Positions 9,033 to 17,075 of a DNA stretch of 64,000 nucleotides are shown here, piece by piece. The notes under the pieces were generated by a model. It was not told the DNA's origin, searched no databases, and saw only the letters and a list, made by a program, of their open reading frames with translations. Each line of letters begins with the position of its first letter. The stretch's first letter is position 1. The stretch is from the NCBI GenBank assembly GCA_964645765.1, contig CAZYBE010000004.1, positions 52,939-116,938 on the forward strand. The letters are read 5' to 3'. This DNA is from CAZGMN01 sp964645765 (GTDB lineage: Bacteria > Acidobacteriota > Aminicenantia > Aminicenantales > Aminicenantaceae). A program made the translations under genes and the position numbers.

Positions 9033-9974
9033 TTATTTAAGATACCTGTAAAGCTCCATCTGGCTGGAGTAGAGCCAGCAGCGGAGCCAGATAACGGCAA
9101 AGATGAAAATTTGCTGGAGGAAGAAGGCGGCCAGCACCTCCAGAAAATTAGATTGAGGGAGCGCCTCTTTGGCGAGAATGTAAACGACTGTCACTGCGGC
9201 CTGAATCAGGAAAAGAAAAGCATAGAGAGAAACTGTGACAAAAGGATGTCTCAAGGCAAAGGCTAAAGCTTGAGTGGCTGATTCGAGAACATCGCGCTTT
9301 TCTTCGAGGACGATTTTGATCCGGGCATAATCAAAGACCATCTGCAGCAGGAGAAGAAGGAAGAAGATTATCGCGCTGGAGATGAGGCCAAAATAGAAGG
9401 GCTTGATTTCTGATATTGCACTTCGGGCAACATTGCTCACGATAGACTCAAAACATGCGGCGAGGAAAATGCCAACAGCAAGGAATGGAATCCAGGATAA
9501 GACTGTCAAATAGAAGAAGCGCGAGAAAAGAAAGCCAGCACCCTCAAAGAATCTTCTCATTGTGAATTCTTGTCTTTCCTGGTTAAAAGTCGAAAGGATG
9601 CCTCCAGCAAGGAAAGTGTGGAGGATGATGTAGAGAATGACCAGGATGAGAAGGAGAGGAGGAAAGTTAAGAATGCGCATCTCGACTAAAGCCTGGAGGT
9701 TGTCGAGGACAGGGCCCTTGCCGATGATGGAAGGCGTGAACGTTGTCTCCAGGCCCCGGCTCTGGTCCCTGAACTCCTCCCACCAGAGATAATCGAAGCC
9801 CCCGGCCATTTTTTCGCCAACAAGGCTCGAGCCGAAGGAATCTTTGAGAGAGCGATAGAGAGGAAAGGCCAGAATCAGGGAAAAGAGCAGGTTGATGATG
9901 AAAAGCAAAAGAACCATCCGCGTCAGGTTGGCCGTGGCCCTGAATCCCTTGCAAAAATTTATGAGCGCTTTCAT
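9033..9974 (-). CDS. Polytopic membrane protein, unknown function
   Basis: A 313-residue protein with about six or seven hydrophobic segments. The first (about 19-40) follows a basic N-terminus, and a soluble loop of about 70 residues separates it from the second. The start at 9974 is preferred to upstream codons because GGAAGGAGG lies eight bases before it and the first hydrophobic helix follows directly. It starts 20 bases after the M1 peptidase stop, so the two genes form an operon. General layout resembles DUF4013-type or glycerophosphoryl-diester-phosphodiesterase membrane domains, but I do not recognise it with confidence. Confidence 0.78.
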   Translation of the reverse strand: MKALINFCKGFRATANLTRMVLLLFIINLLFSLILAFPLYRSLKDSFGSSLVGEKMAGGFDYLWWEEFRDQSRGLETTFTPSIIGKGPVLDNLQALVEMRILNFPPLLLILVILYIILHTFLAGGILSTFNQERQEFTMRRFFEGAGFLFSRFFYLTVLSWIPFLAVGIFLAACFESIVSNVARSAISEIKPFYFGLISSAIIFFLLLLLQMVFDYARIKIVLEEKRDVLESATQALAFALRHPFVTVSLYAFLFLIQAAVTVVYILAKEALPQSNFLEVLAAFFLQQIFIFAVIWLRCWLYSSQMELYRYLK

Positions 9975-9994
9975 CTTCGTCCTCCTTCCCGCCC

Positions 9995-11971
9995 TCATCC
10001 GCCAAAAATCGTGAAAAACTCCAGGGCGTGCTGAAGCCTGAGAAGCCAGTTGGATACCCATTTTAAAGGTGCCAGCCAATTCGATTTTCTGCTCAGGCTG
10101 TTGTTTGTGCGGTTTACGTCCAGGACAAGCTTGAATTCAGGGTCGACGACCGCCCTTTCCACGCGGGACCGGCCTTTGAATATAAACTTTTTCCATCTGT
10201 ACTGGCCGTCCCAGGCGCGTCTTACTTCTTTTTTGTCTTCAAAGACGATGAGCACATCCACCGGGATTTTAACCCCGCCCAGCCTGCGGACAATGACTTC
10301 TGAATGGTAAAGGGGTGTCTTCTCAATCTTGGGGAAAGGTTCCTTGTATTTTCCCTCAAACCATCCCTGAGGCTCTCTCTCCCTGCGGTTTATGATATCG
10401 CCGAGAGCATAATCAAGCTTTTCCGAGCCGTAAATAAATTGGTCGAGGAACCAGCTCATATCCTTTCCGGCAAACTCAGAGACGACAGCATAAAAATCCT
10501 GGGGGCGGGGGTGTTTCCGCCAGAAACGCTGCGAATAGGCTTTGATCATCCTCGAAAAAAGCGCTTCTCCCATGTATCTTTTAAGGGTTCGAAGCATGAG
10601 CTCGGCTTTTTGATAGGAATTAGCTCCATAGCTTTCGTCCCCGAGGAATTCCCAGGAGAAACGCTGTATGATGTCCATGTCTGAAGTCAGGCGGTGCTCT
10701 GAGATTCCCTCTGACTCGATTGGAATTTTTACTTCTCTGAAAGTTACCGGTATCCCGAAATAGGTCTTGGAGTAAAGCGGCTCTCCGTAGGCGGCATAAT
10801 AGACTTCTGAATCCAGGAAGGACGTGAAACCCTCATCCATCCAGGGGTTTTCAAACTCGTTGCTTCCGACAAGGCCGTAGAAGTAACCATGGCCGAATTC
10901 GTGGATTGTCACTCCTTCAGGGACAGGAATTCCTTTCTTGGTAAGAAAATAGGCCCCGCCAGTAAAGAACGTCGGATACTCCATCCCTCCGGAGTGGCTG
11001 TTGTAAGCCGGGTCAACGCAGGTCGCTGTGGCATAAGGATAGTCGCCGTAGAAGAGGCTGCAGTATTTGATCGCATTTTTCACGGCATTCATATATCGCT
11101 CTCTAAGCTTCAAGTGCTCAGGCTGAAGGAGCAGGGTGATCTCAGTTTTTTTCCCTGGAGCAATCTCGAAATTCTCCTTATATTCGAGAAAACGAGGGCT
11201 GGCTGTCCAGGCAAAATCATGGACGCTGTGCTGGGAGAAGCGAAGGGTTTTGGTTCCATCTCGGTTATCGATTCTCTCTTTCAGCTCCCCTGTTGCGCCG
11301 ACGATAAAAGAAAAGGGGAGGGTGATTCGGACATCGTAGGTTCCGTAGTCAGCAAAATATTCGCTCGAGGCATGATACTCGTGGCAGTTCCATCGGCCGT
11401 CCTCAAAGACTCCAATTTTTGGAAACCACTGGCCGATGAAGTAATAATCTTTGTAGACTCCTGTGCGGGAGATGGGCTTGGGAATCTTTGATTCAAATTC
11501 AATGCCGAGCACAATGGTCTGGCGAGGCCCAACAGGTTTGGGGAGCTTGACTGAAAAGACAGTCTGGTCATGAATATTCTCATCGTCAAGATGTCGGAAC
11601 TCCATGCTCGGGGCCAAGTCATTGCCTTCAAAAAAAGAATTTTTGACTATCTTGATTGAAATCAGGCGGCAATATCCCCAGTCGTCTTTTTTAAAACTTT
11701 CAACCTGACTTTCTTCCTCTGAAGCTTCCCTGAGAAAGGTGCTCATATTGTTCTGGAATGCATTCCAGTAGAGATGGAACCAGAGCTCGTCGGTTGAGCG
11801 TTCAGTGTCGTTTGTCCAAGAAAGAGTTTCTGTGGCTCTCAATAATTTCTTCGAGGCATCAAGCCTGACATCGATGGTGTAATTGGCAATCTGCTTCGAG
11901 AAAGGCTCTTCAGCAGAAGCAAGAAGAGCAAGAAGGGAAAGGAAAAAGCTTAAGGCCAAAAATTTTTTCAT
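9995..11971 (-). CDS. M1 family metallopeptidase
   Basis: A 658-residue secreted aminopeptidase-like protein. A signal peptide (1-20, ending LASAEE) precedes an N-terminal beta domain. The substrate-binding motif, GGMEY at 328-332 in place of GAMEN, and the zinc site HEFGH at 357-361 with the distal Glu at 380 (MDEGFT) are all present, so the enzyme should be active. M1 enzymes remove N-terminal residues from peptides. The start at 11971 is chosen over an upstream in-frame codon at 12070 because TGAGGAGGAGA precedes it and the signal peptide starts there. It is the first gene of an operon with the downstream membrane protein. A perfect inverted repeat lies 71 bases upstream. Confidence 0.92.
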   Translation of the reverse strand: MKKFLALSFFLSLLALLASAEEPFSKQIANYTIDVRLDASKKLLRATETLSWTNDTERSTDELWFHLYWNAFQNNMSTFLREASEEESQVESFKKDDWGYCRLISIKIVKNSFFEGNDLAPSMEFRHLDDENIHDQTVFSVKLPKPVGPRQTIVLGIEFESKIPKPISRTGVYKDYYFIGQWFPKIGVFEDGRWNCHEYHASSEYFADYGTYDVRITLPFSFIVGATGELKERIDNRDGTKTLRFSQHSVHDFAWTASPRFLEYKENFEIAPGKKTEITLLLQPEHLKLRERYMNAVKNAIKYCSLFYGDYPYATATCVDPAYNSHSGGMEYPTFFTGGAYFLTKKGIPVPEGVTIHEFGHGYFYGLVGSNEFENPWMDEGFTSFLDSEVYYAAYGEPLYSKTYFGIPVTFREVKIPIESEGISEHRLTSDMDIIQRFSWEFLGDESYGANSYQKAELMLRTLKRYMGEALFSRMIKAYSQRFWRKHPRPQDFYAVVSEFAGKDMSWFLDQFIYGSEKLDYALGDIINRREREPQGWFEGKYKEPFPKIEKTPLYHSEVIVRRLGGVKIPVDVLIVFEDKKEVRRAWDGQYRWKKFIFKGRSRVERAVVDPEFKLVLDVNRTNNSLSRKSNWLAPLKWVSNWLLRLQHALEFFTIFGG

Positions 11972-12041
11972 CACCCTATTCTCCTCCTCAATTTTTTCCA
12001 TATTATTAAAGACAATTCCCTTTGGCAATATGAAAAGTTGA

Positions 12042-12084
12042 AGAGAGTAGGCAGGGTGTTTAGAAAACACCCTGCCTACTCTCT
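12042..12084. repeat. Perfect 20-bp inverted repeat between divergent genes
   Basis: Arms at 12042-12061 and 12065-12084 are exact reverse complements with a three-base loop; the inner part of the left arm reads GCAGGGTGTTT. No T-run follows on either strand that would make an ordinary terminator. It lies between the divergent M1 peptidase and nitroreductase genes and could be an operator, a stable RNA hairpin or a small mobile palindrome. Confidence 0.85.
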
Positions 12085-12172
12085 TGTGTCTGATAATGTG
12101 AACCGCTTAAAAGTTGATTTCTTTGCTGAATGTAAGTAATTTTAACTTCATGAGGATAAAGGGAGAAAACAA

Positions 12173-12727
12173 ATGAATAGCCCATTCGAACAGCTCGTCC
12201 GCAGCCGGAGAAGCATCCGCCGCTATCTCGACAAACCGGTCGAAAGAGAGAAAGTTCTGACCTGCATCGAAGCTGCCCGGCTTGCGCCTTCGGCCGATAA
12301 TGTCCAGCCCTGGAGGTTTCTGATCATTGACGACCCTGAGCTCAAGGCACGATTCGCCAAGGAAGTTTTTTCAGGTATCTATTTCGTCTCCAGGTTTGCA
12401 GCCCAGGCCCCTGTCCTGATCATGATTTTAGCCAGGCTGGATATCATCGCCAACAGGATAGGCAAGCAGATCCAGGACGTCAGCTTCTATCTCATCGATA
12501 TCGGAATCGCCGGCGAGCACATCGTCCTTCAAGCTGAGGAGCTTGGCCTTGGAACATGCTGGATCGCCTGGTTCAACCCGCGCAAAGCTCGCAAATTTTT
12601 CAAAATCCCGCGCAAATACAAGATTGTCTCGCTGATGGCCATGGGTTATTACGAAAAAAGACCTCCAAAAGAGAAAAAAAGAAAGAAGCTTGAAGAGATA
12701 GCCTGGTTCAACAGGATTGAGGAATAA
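12173..12727 (+). CDS. Nitroreductase family protein
   Basis: A 184-residue flavin enzyme of the nitroreductase family. It has the FMN-binding N-terminal motif RSRRSIRRYLDKPV, the AARLAPSADNVQPWRF segment, and GLGTCWIAWF in the C-terminal half. Members reduce nitro-compounds, quinones or flavins with NAD(P)H, or reduce iodotyrosine or enones; the substrate cannot be read here. It is about the minimal length for the family and likely dimeric and cytosolic. A second, 192-residue family member lies at 45226. The ATG follows AGGGAGAAAACAA. Confidence 0.88.
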   Translation: MNSPFEQLVRSRRSIRRYLDKPVEREKVLTCIEAARLAPSADNVQPWRFLIIDDPELKARFAKEVFSGIYFVSRFAAQAPVLIMILARLDIIANRIGKQIQDVSFYLIDIGIAGEHIVLQAEELGLGTCWIAWFNPRKARKFFKIPRKYKIVSLMAMGYYEKRPPKEKKRKKLEEIAWFNRIEE

Positions 12728-12870
12728 ACTATCAAAGGTCATATCTTGAATATTTTTCTAACAAACAAACAGGACTTTGAGGAATGAGTTTTATTTTCAA
12801 TTGTATATAATAGTAGGAAAGCAGACGCGAGTGAAGAAAAACGAGATTTTATCCAGATTTGGAGGCGATC

Positions 12871-14517
12871 ATGCAAAGAAAAGGAATTTTTTTATTGATT
12901 TTTTTATTTTTCATTTTCTGTGGGGCTCTTTTTTCGGATGAGATTGTAACTCAAAGCTCCATCTCTGCTGTCACCGTCTTCCCTGACCGTGCAAGCGTGA
13001 CCAGAGAGGCTGACCTAACCCTTGTTCCGGGAATCCACTCAGTCGTTTTTAGCGGCCTTCCTGCGACCCTAATTCCCAATTCAGTCAGGGTTTCAGGAAA
13101 AGGCACAGCACTGGTCAAAGTGTTAGGCGTCGATATCTCGACTCAATTCCTTGAATCCTCGCTCCTTCCTGAAATCAATAGGCTCCAGAAAGAAATCGAC
13201 ATTGTCCAGCTCGAGATTGATAAAATAAAAGATAAGGTCGATGTTCTTGAATCCCAGGAGAAATTTCTGAAATCCATCGAGGCCTCGACCAGCTCCCAGG
13301 CATCTCAAGAAATTCTGCTGGGCAAGCCTGATGTCCAAAGCTGGGAAAAGGTCATCAATTTTCTTTCGGCAAAGCTTCAAGATGTGAAACAGTCAAAGCT
13401 TGAATGCAAAAAAATCCTGGCAGAGCAGGCGGCAAAGCTTGATGCGCTCAAAAAGAAGCTCGAATCCATAAAGCCTCAAAAGCCTCTGGAAGGTAAGAGA
13501 GTGATAGTTCTTCTGGAGTCGAGCCGGAGCGGAGATTTCAAGCTCAATCTTTTTTACACTGTGATAAACGCCCGCTGGTCCCCGCTCTACACTCTGAGAG
13601 CAATCCCTGATTCCTCGGAGATTGAGCTTGCCCTTCAAGCCAGCATCCAGCAGATAAGCGGAGAGGACTGGGAGGATGTTGATGCCCTCCTTTCTACGTC
13701 TTCTCCTGCGCTGGCCACAAATCCCCCTGCTTTGAACCCTTGGATATTGGATATCTATGCGCTTAGGCCTATGCTCGAAAAAAAAGCCAAGGGAGTGGAA
13801 GACAGAGTCATGGGCGGAATTGTCGGAGGAGTTACGGCTAGATTAGGGGAAGTCGAAGCCCCGGCAGAAGCCGAGATGGCCTCAGCAGGAGTTGTCGAGA
13901 TAGGGCTCCATTTGAATTTTGAGATAAAGAGGAAAGTCCAGATTCCAAGCGACGGGGCACCGCACAAAGTCCCGATAGATTCTCAAAAAATGAACGTAAA
14001 ATTTAACTACATCTGTGCCCCCAAGCTCAAAGAAGCTGCTTTTCTCAGAGGAAAACTGAAGAACACTCTTTCCTATCCGCTCCTTTCCGGCAAGGCTGAT
14101 ATTTTTATCCTTCAGGATTATGTCGGGTCAGCCGGTCTCCCTTTTGTTGCCGCAGAGGAAGAGGCGGAGATGTTCTTCGGCGAGGACAGCCAGGTCAGGG
14201 TCAAGTATGAGCAGGTGAAGAGGGAGAAAACTGCTCCTGGCTTCTTGAGCAAGACAGAGAAGCTCAGGCTCGTCTATAAGATAACCATTCAGAATCTAAG
14301 GAAATATCAGGTCGAGACCGAAATCCTCGACCAGATTCCAGTCAGCCAGAATTCCAAGATTGAAGTCAAGGAAGTCAACATCAGTCCTGCTCCAACGAAA
14401 AAGGATGAGAAAGGAATTCTGAGCTGGGTTATCACCCTTGCCCCTCAGGAGAAAAGGGAAATTCTCATCGATTTTACGATTGAATATCCGAAGGATGCGA
14501 CCATTATCGGGCTTTAG
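12871..14517 (+). CDS. MuiA-like protein (DUF4140/DUF4139)
   Basis: A 548-residue secreted protein with a signal peptide (about 1-20, ending LFSDE). The N-terminal VTVFPDRASVTRE segment is the hallmark of DUF4140, a coiled coil covers about residues 100-210, and a C-terminal DUF4139 beta domain starts near GDFKLNLFYTVINARWSPLYTLRA. The family is named after the Rhizobium-type mucoidy inhibitor A, but the biochemical role is not established. A glycine-rich VMGGIVGGVTARLGE stretch near the middle interrupts the DUF4139 region. The ATG at 12871 is chosen because GGAGGCGATC precedes it. A TATAAT box at 12806-12811 may serve it, without a good -35. Confidence 0.88.
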   Translation: MQRKGIFLLIFLFFIFCGALFSDEIVTQSSISAVTVFPDRASVTREADLTLVPGIHSVVFSGLPATLIPNSVRVSGKGTALVKVLGVDISTQFLESSLLPEINRLQKEIDIVQLEIDKIKDKVDVLESQEKFLKSIEASTSSQASQEILLGKPDVQSWEKVINFLSAKLQDVKQSKLECKKILAEQAAKLDALKKKLESIKPQKPLEGKRVIVLLESSRSGDFKLNLFYTVINARWSPLYTLRAIPDSSEIELALQASIQQISGEDWEDVDALLSTSSPALATNPPALNPWILDIYALRPMLEKKAKGVEDRVMGGIVGGVTARLGEVEAPAEAEMASAGVVEIGLHLNFEIKRKVQIPSDGAPHKVPIDSQKMNVKFNYICAPKLKEAAFLRGKLKNTLSYPLLSGKADIFILQDYVGSAGLPFVAAEEEAEMFFGEDSQVRVKYEQVKREKTAPGFLSKTEKLRLVYKITIQNLRKYQVETEILDQIPVSQNSKIEVKEVNISPAPTKKDEKGILSWVITLAPQEKREILIDFTIEYPKDATIIGL

Positions 14518-14727
14518 AAGATTAAATTCACTCTGATTCTTATATAATTTTCTTCAAGGAAGCTGAGGCCAAATAGAACCTATAAAGCTTTTTTATCTGA
14601 GTAAAACTCAACACTGTTCTCGTGAGTTAGAGGGCTTTTTCGAAAATTCTCGGTTTAATTTAAAACAATTTTAGTCTGGATTTAGTTCACTTTAAATAAA
14701 TTGTGTTATACTATCGCCTTTTTGCAA

Positions 14728-16875
14728 ATGAAAAAGCGCACAGGTGGCCGGGTGTTTAAAAAGAAAAGTTTCTCGATAGCTCTGGGAACATTGTTCATCA
14801 TTTTCTTGTGCGTTCCTCAAATCCTCAGCCAGGAACGAATAAAAAGCGTTCAAATTTCTCGGACAGAAGAGCCTCCAAAAATAGACGGCCAGATTGAAGA
14901 CAGCTGCTGGAAAAATATCCAGCCGATCTCCGGATTTTTCCAGCATGATCCTGTAAACGGCGCAGCGGCTTCAGAAGAAACATTGGTCTGGATGGCTTAC
15001 GATGATAAAAATATTTATTTTGCTTTCCTGATGAAGGATTCTCAACCGGATAAAATCTGGGCAGAACTGACCCCTCGCAATGACTACGAAGAAAATGATT
15101 CCATCACTGTAATCCTGGATACTTACAACGATAAAAGAACGAGCATCAGCTTCGCGGTCAATCCAAAAGGAGTCCAGAAAAACTCTGTGGAGACAATCTG
15201 GAAGTCTGACGCTGTGCTCCGCAATGACGGCTGGGCTGCTGAGATGGCCATCCCTTTCAAATCGCTCAGATTTTCTCCAAAAGATGATCAAATCTGGGGC
15301 ATTAATTTTGAAAGATATATTCATCGCTTGAATGAAACAGACTACTGGACGAATGTCAACCGTGACAAGCCTCTACTTCAGCAGATGGGAGAGCTGAGAG
15401 GATTGTCTGGCATAAGGCCGGGATACAATATTGAATTTTTTCCGTATTCAGGTTTCAGGACGTCAAGGTGGGAGGATAAGAAAGACGAGAAGATGGCGGT
15501 TGGACTGGATTTTAAATATGGAATATTGCCAAACCTCATCCTCGATATGACAGCCAGCCCAGATTTCAGCGAGGTGGAGTCAGACCCTTTCATCTACCAG
15601 CTTGCTCCATACGAAAACTATCTCGAGGAAAACCGGCCATTCTTTACTGAAGGAAGCCGATATTTTTCTGTTTCGGGTGAAGAAGAGGATTACCACGAAT
15701 CCCAGGAAAGCCTTTTTTATTCCAGGCGGATTAGTAATCCCAAAATCGCCGCCAAGCTCTCGGGAAAAACCCGAGGCTATTCCTTCGGGGTGCTGGGAGC
15801 GGTCAATGATGAGGAGGAAGGAGAGGATAAGATATTCTCAGTTGTCAGAGTTCAGAAGGACATTTTTTCAAATTCCCAGATAGGAATATATTATGCCAGC
15901 ATGAATACTTCTCAGGATTACAACCAGAATTTTGGTCTTGACTACAATTTCAATTTCAAGGACATCTATTATATCCGCGGCCAGAGTGTCCTGACCTCCA
16001 ACAAGTATTCAGAGAAAAAAAATAACGGCATGCATAATTTGAGCTTTCAAAGAGAGCCTGACGCCGGACTTCAGATGAATTTCAATTTCCGTAGAATCGA
16101 AGAAAACGTCAGGATTCAGACCGGTTTTGTTTCACAGACGAACATCCAGAGCACATATCTTGAATGGGGATATGCCTGGAGATATAACAAAGGCAAGGTC
16201 AAACATTGGAGTGTCAGCACGGCGGGGAATCTTGAGCAGGATACTTATGGTCACACCACTGGGAAATCGCTCGAGGTCGGGAGCTGGATAGATTTTTTTT
16301 CGCGATTAGAGCTCTTTTGGAGATTCGATGCCGGGAAAAGCAAGTATCAGGTCCTTGATGAGAACGGAGAGCTTGCCTGGACAAAGAATTATCTGGATAC
16401 ATACGATGGAGGGTTAGATTTAAGCTGGTTTCGAGGCGGATTTCTAAAGGACATAAGCTTTGAGCTGAACTGGGAAAAGGGAGGAATTTACAATAGAGAC
16501 TTCACTGATGTCGAGACGGGAACACAAACAAGCATAGAAACATCTCTGACGTTGAGACCAAGAAGCAATTTTGAATGTTCATTCGAGAGCGACTGGACAC
16601 AGCAGCGCATCGAGCGAACCGGAGAAAAAGTTTTTGATGGCATGACCTATGAAACCTCCATCCATTATCAACTGACACGAAGTCTTTTCCTTAGCACACG
16701 GCTCAAAGGAGAAACCAGAGAGCATCAATACAATTTTGATCTTTTGCTTGGGTATTATTTTGGAGCTGGAAATATCATCCAGCTCTGCTATAAAAAGAAT
16801 GCAAAGACAATGGATTCGCTGAGAGAAAAGGGATACTCGATCACTCTCAAAGTGTCCTATCTTTTGAGGATCTGA
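14728..16875 (+). CDS. DUF5916 / CBM9-like outer-membrane-associated protein
   Basis: A 715-residue exported protein. After a signal peptide ending near ILSQER it has a CBM9-like N-terminal domain (PPKIDGQIEDSCW, VWMAYDDKNIYFAF, VILDTYND), then a long stretch of alternating aromatic beta strands ending in SYLLRI, consistent with an outer-membrane barrel. This is the DUF5916 layout, common in proteolytic Acidobacteria-like and Bacteroidetes genomes and of unknown function. The start is uncertain: the ATG at 14728 has no ribosome site, and a GTG at 14752 is in frame. A TATACT box at 14706-14711 would leave only about ten bases of leader before the ATG, which favours the later start. Confidence 0.85.
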   Translation: MKKRTGGRVFKKKSFSIALGTLFIIFLCVPQILSQERIKSVQISRTEEPPKIDGQIEDSCWKNIQPISGFFQHDPVNGAAASEETLVWMAYDDKNIYFAFLMKDSQPDKIWAELTPRNDYEENDSITVILDTYNDKRTSISFAVNPKGVQKNSVETIWKSDAVLRNDGWAAEMAIPFKSLRFSPKDDQIWGINFERYIHRLNETDYWTNVNRDKPLLQQMGELRGLSGIRPGYNIEFFPYSGFRTSRWEDKKDEKMAVGLDFKYGILPNLILDMTASPDFSEVESDPFIYQLAPYENYLEENRPFFTEGSRYFSVSGEEEDYHESQESLFYSRRISNPKIAAKLSGKTRGYSFGVLGAVNDEEEGEDKIFSVVRVQKDIFSNSQIGIYYASMNTSQDYNQNFGLDYNFNFKDIYYIRGQSVLTSNKYSEKKNNGMHNLSFQREPDAGLQMNFNFRRIEENVRIQTGFVSQTNIQSTYLEWGYAWRYNKGKVKHWSVSTAGNLEQDTYGHTTGKSLEVGSWIDFFSRLELFWRFDAGKSKYQVLDENGELAWTKNYLDTYDGGLDLSWFRGGFLKDISFELNWEKGGIYNRDFTDVETGTQTSIETSLTLRPRSNFECSFESDWTQQRIERTGEKVFDGMTYETSIHYQLTRSLFLSTRLKGETREHQYNFDLLLGYYFGAGNIIQLCYKKNAKTMDSLREKGYSITLKVSYLLRI

Positions 16876-17075
16876 TGATTATTGTTTCTTTTTAGTCAGT
16901 ATCAAGAACTTCAAGCTCGGAGAGCAGTCTCGCGCGATTACAAAAAGCAGATTTTTTCTCTAACATCTATGTTAAAGATTTTTGAAAGACCGGATTCTTC
17001 TTTATTTTCCTTTCTTGACCTCTTTAAAAAAAATGTGTATTGTTTGATTCAATTATTCAAAGGAAGGAGGATGGT

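Noticed and set aside
9033..10079. Longer start at 10079 for the membrane protein
   Set aside because: The extra 35 residues overlap the M1 peptidase gene and are not membrane-like, while GGAAGGAGG precedes the ATG at 9974.
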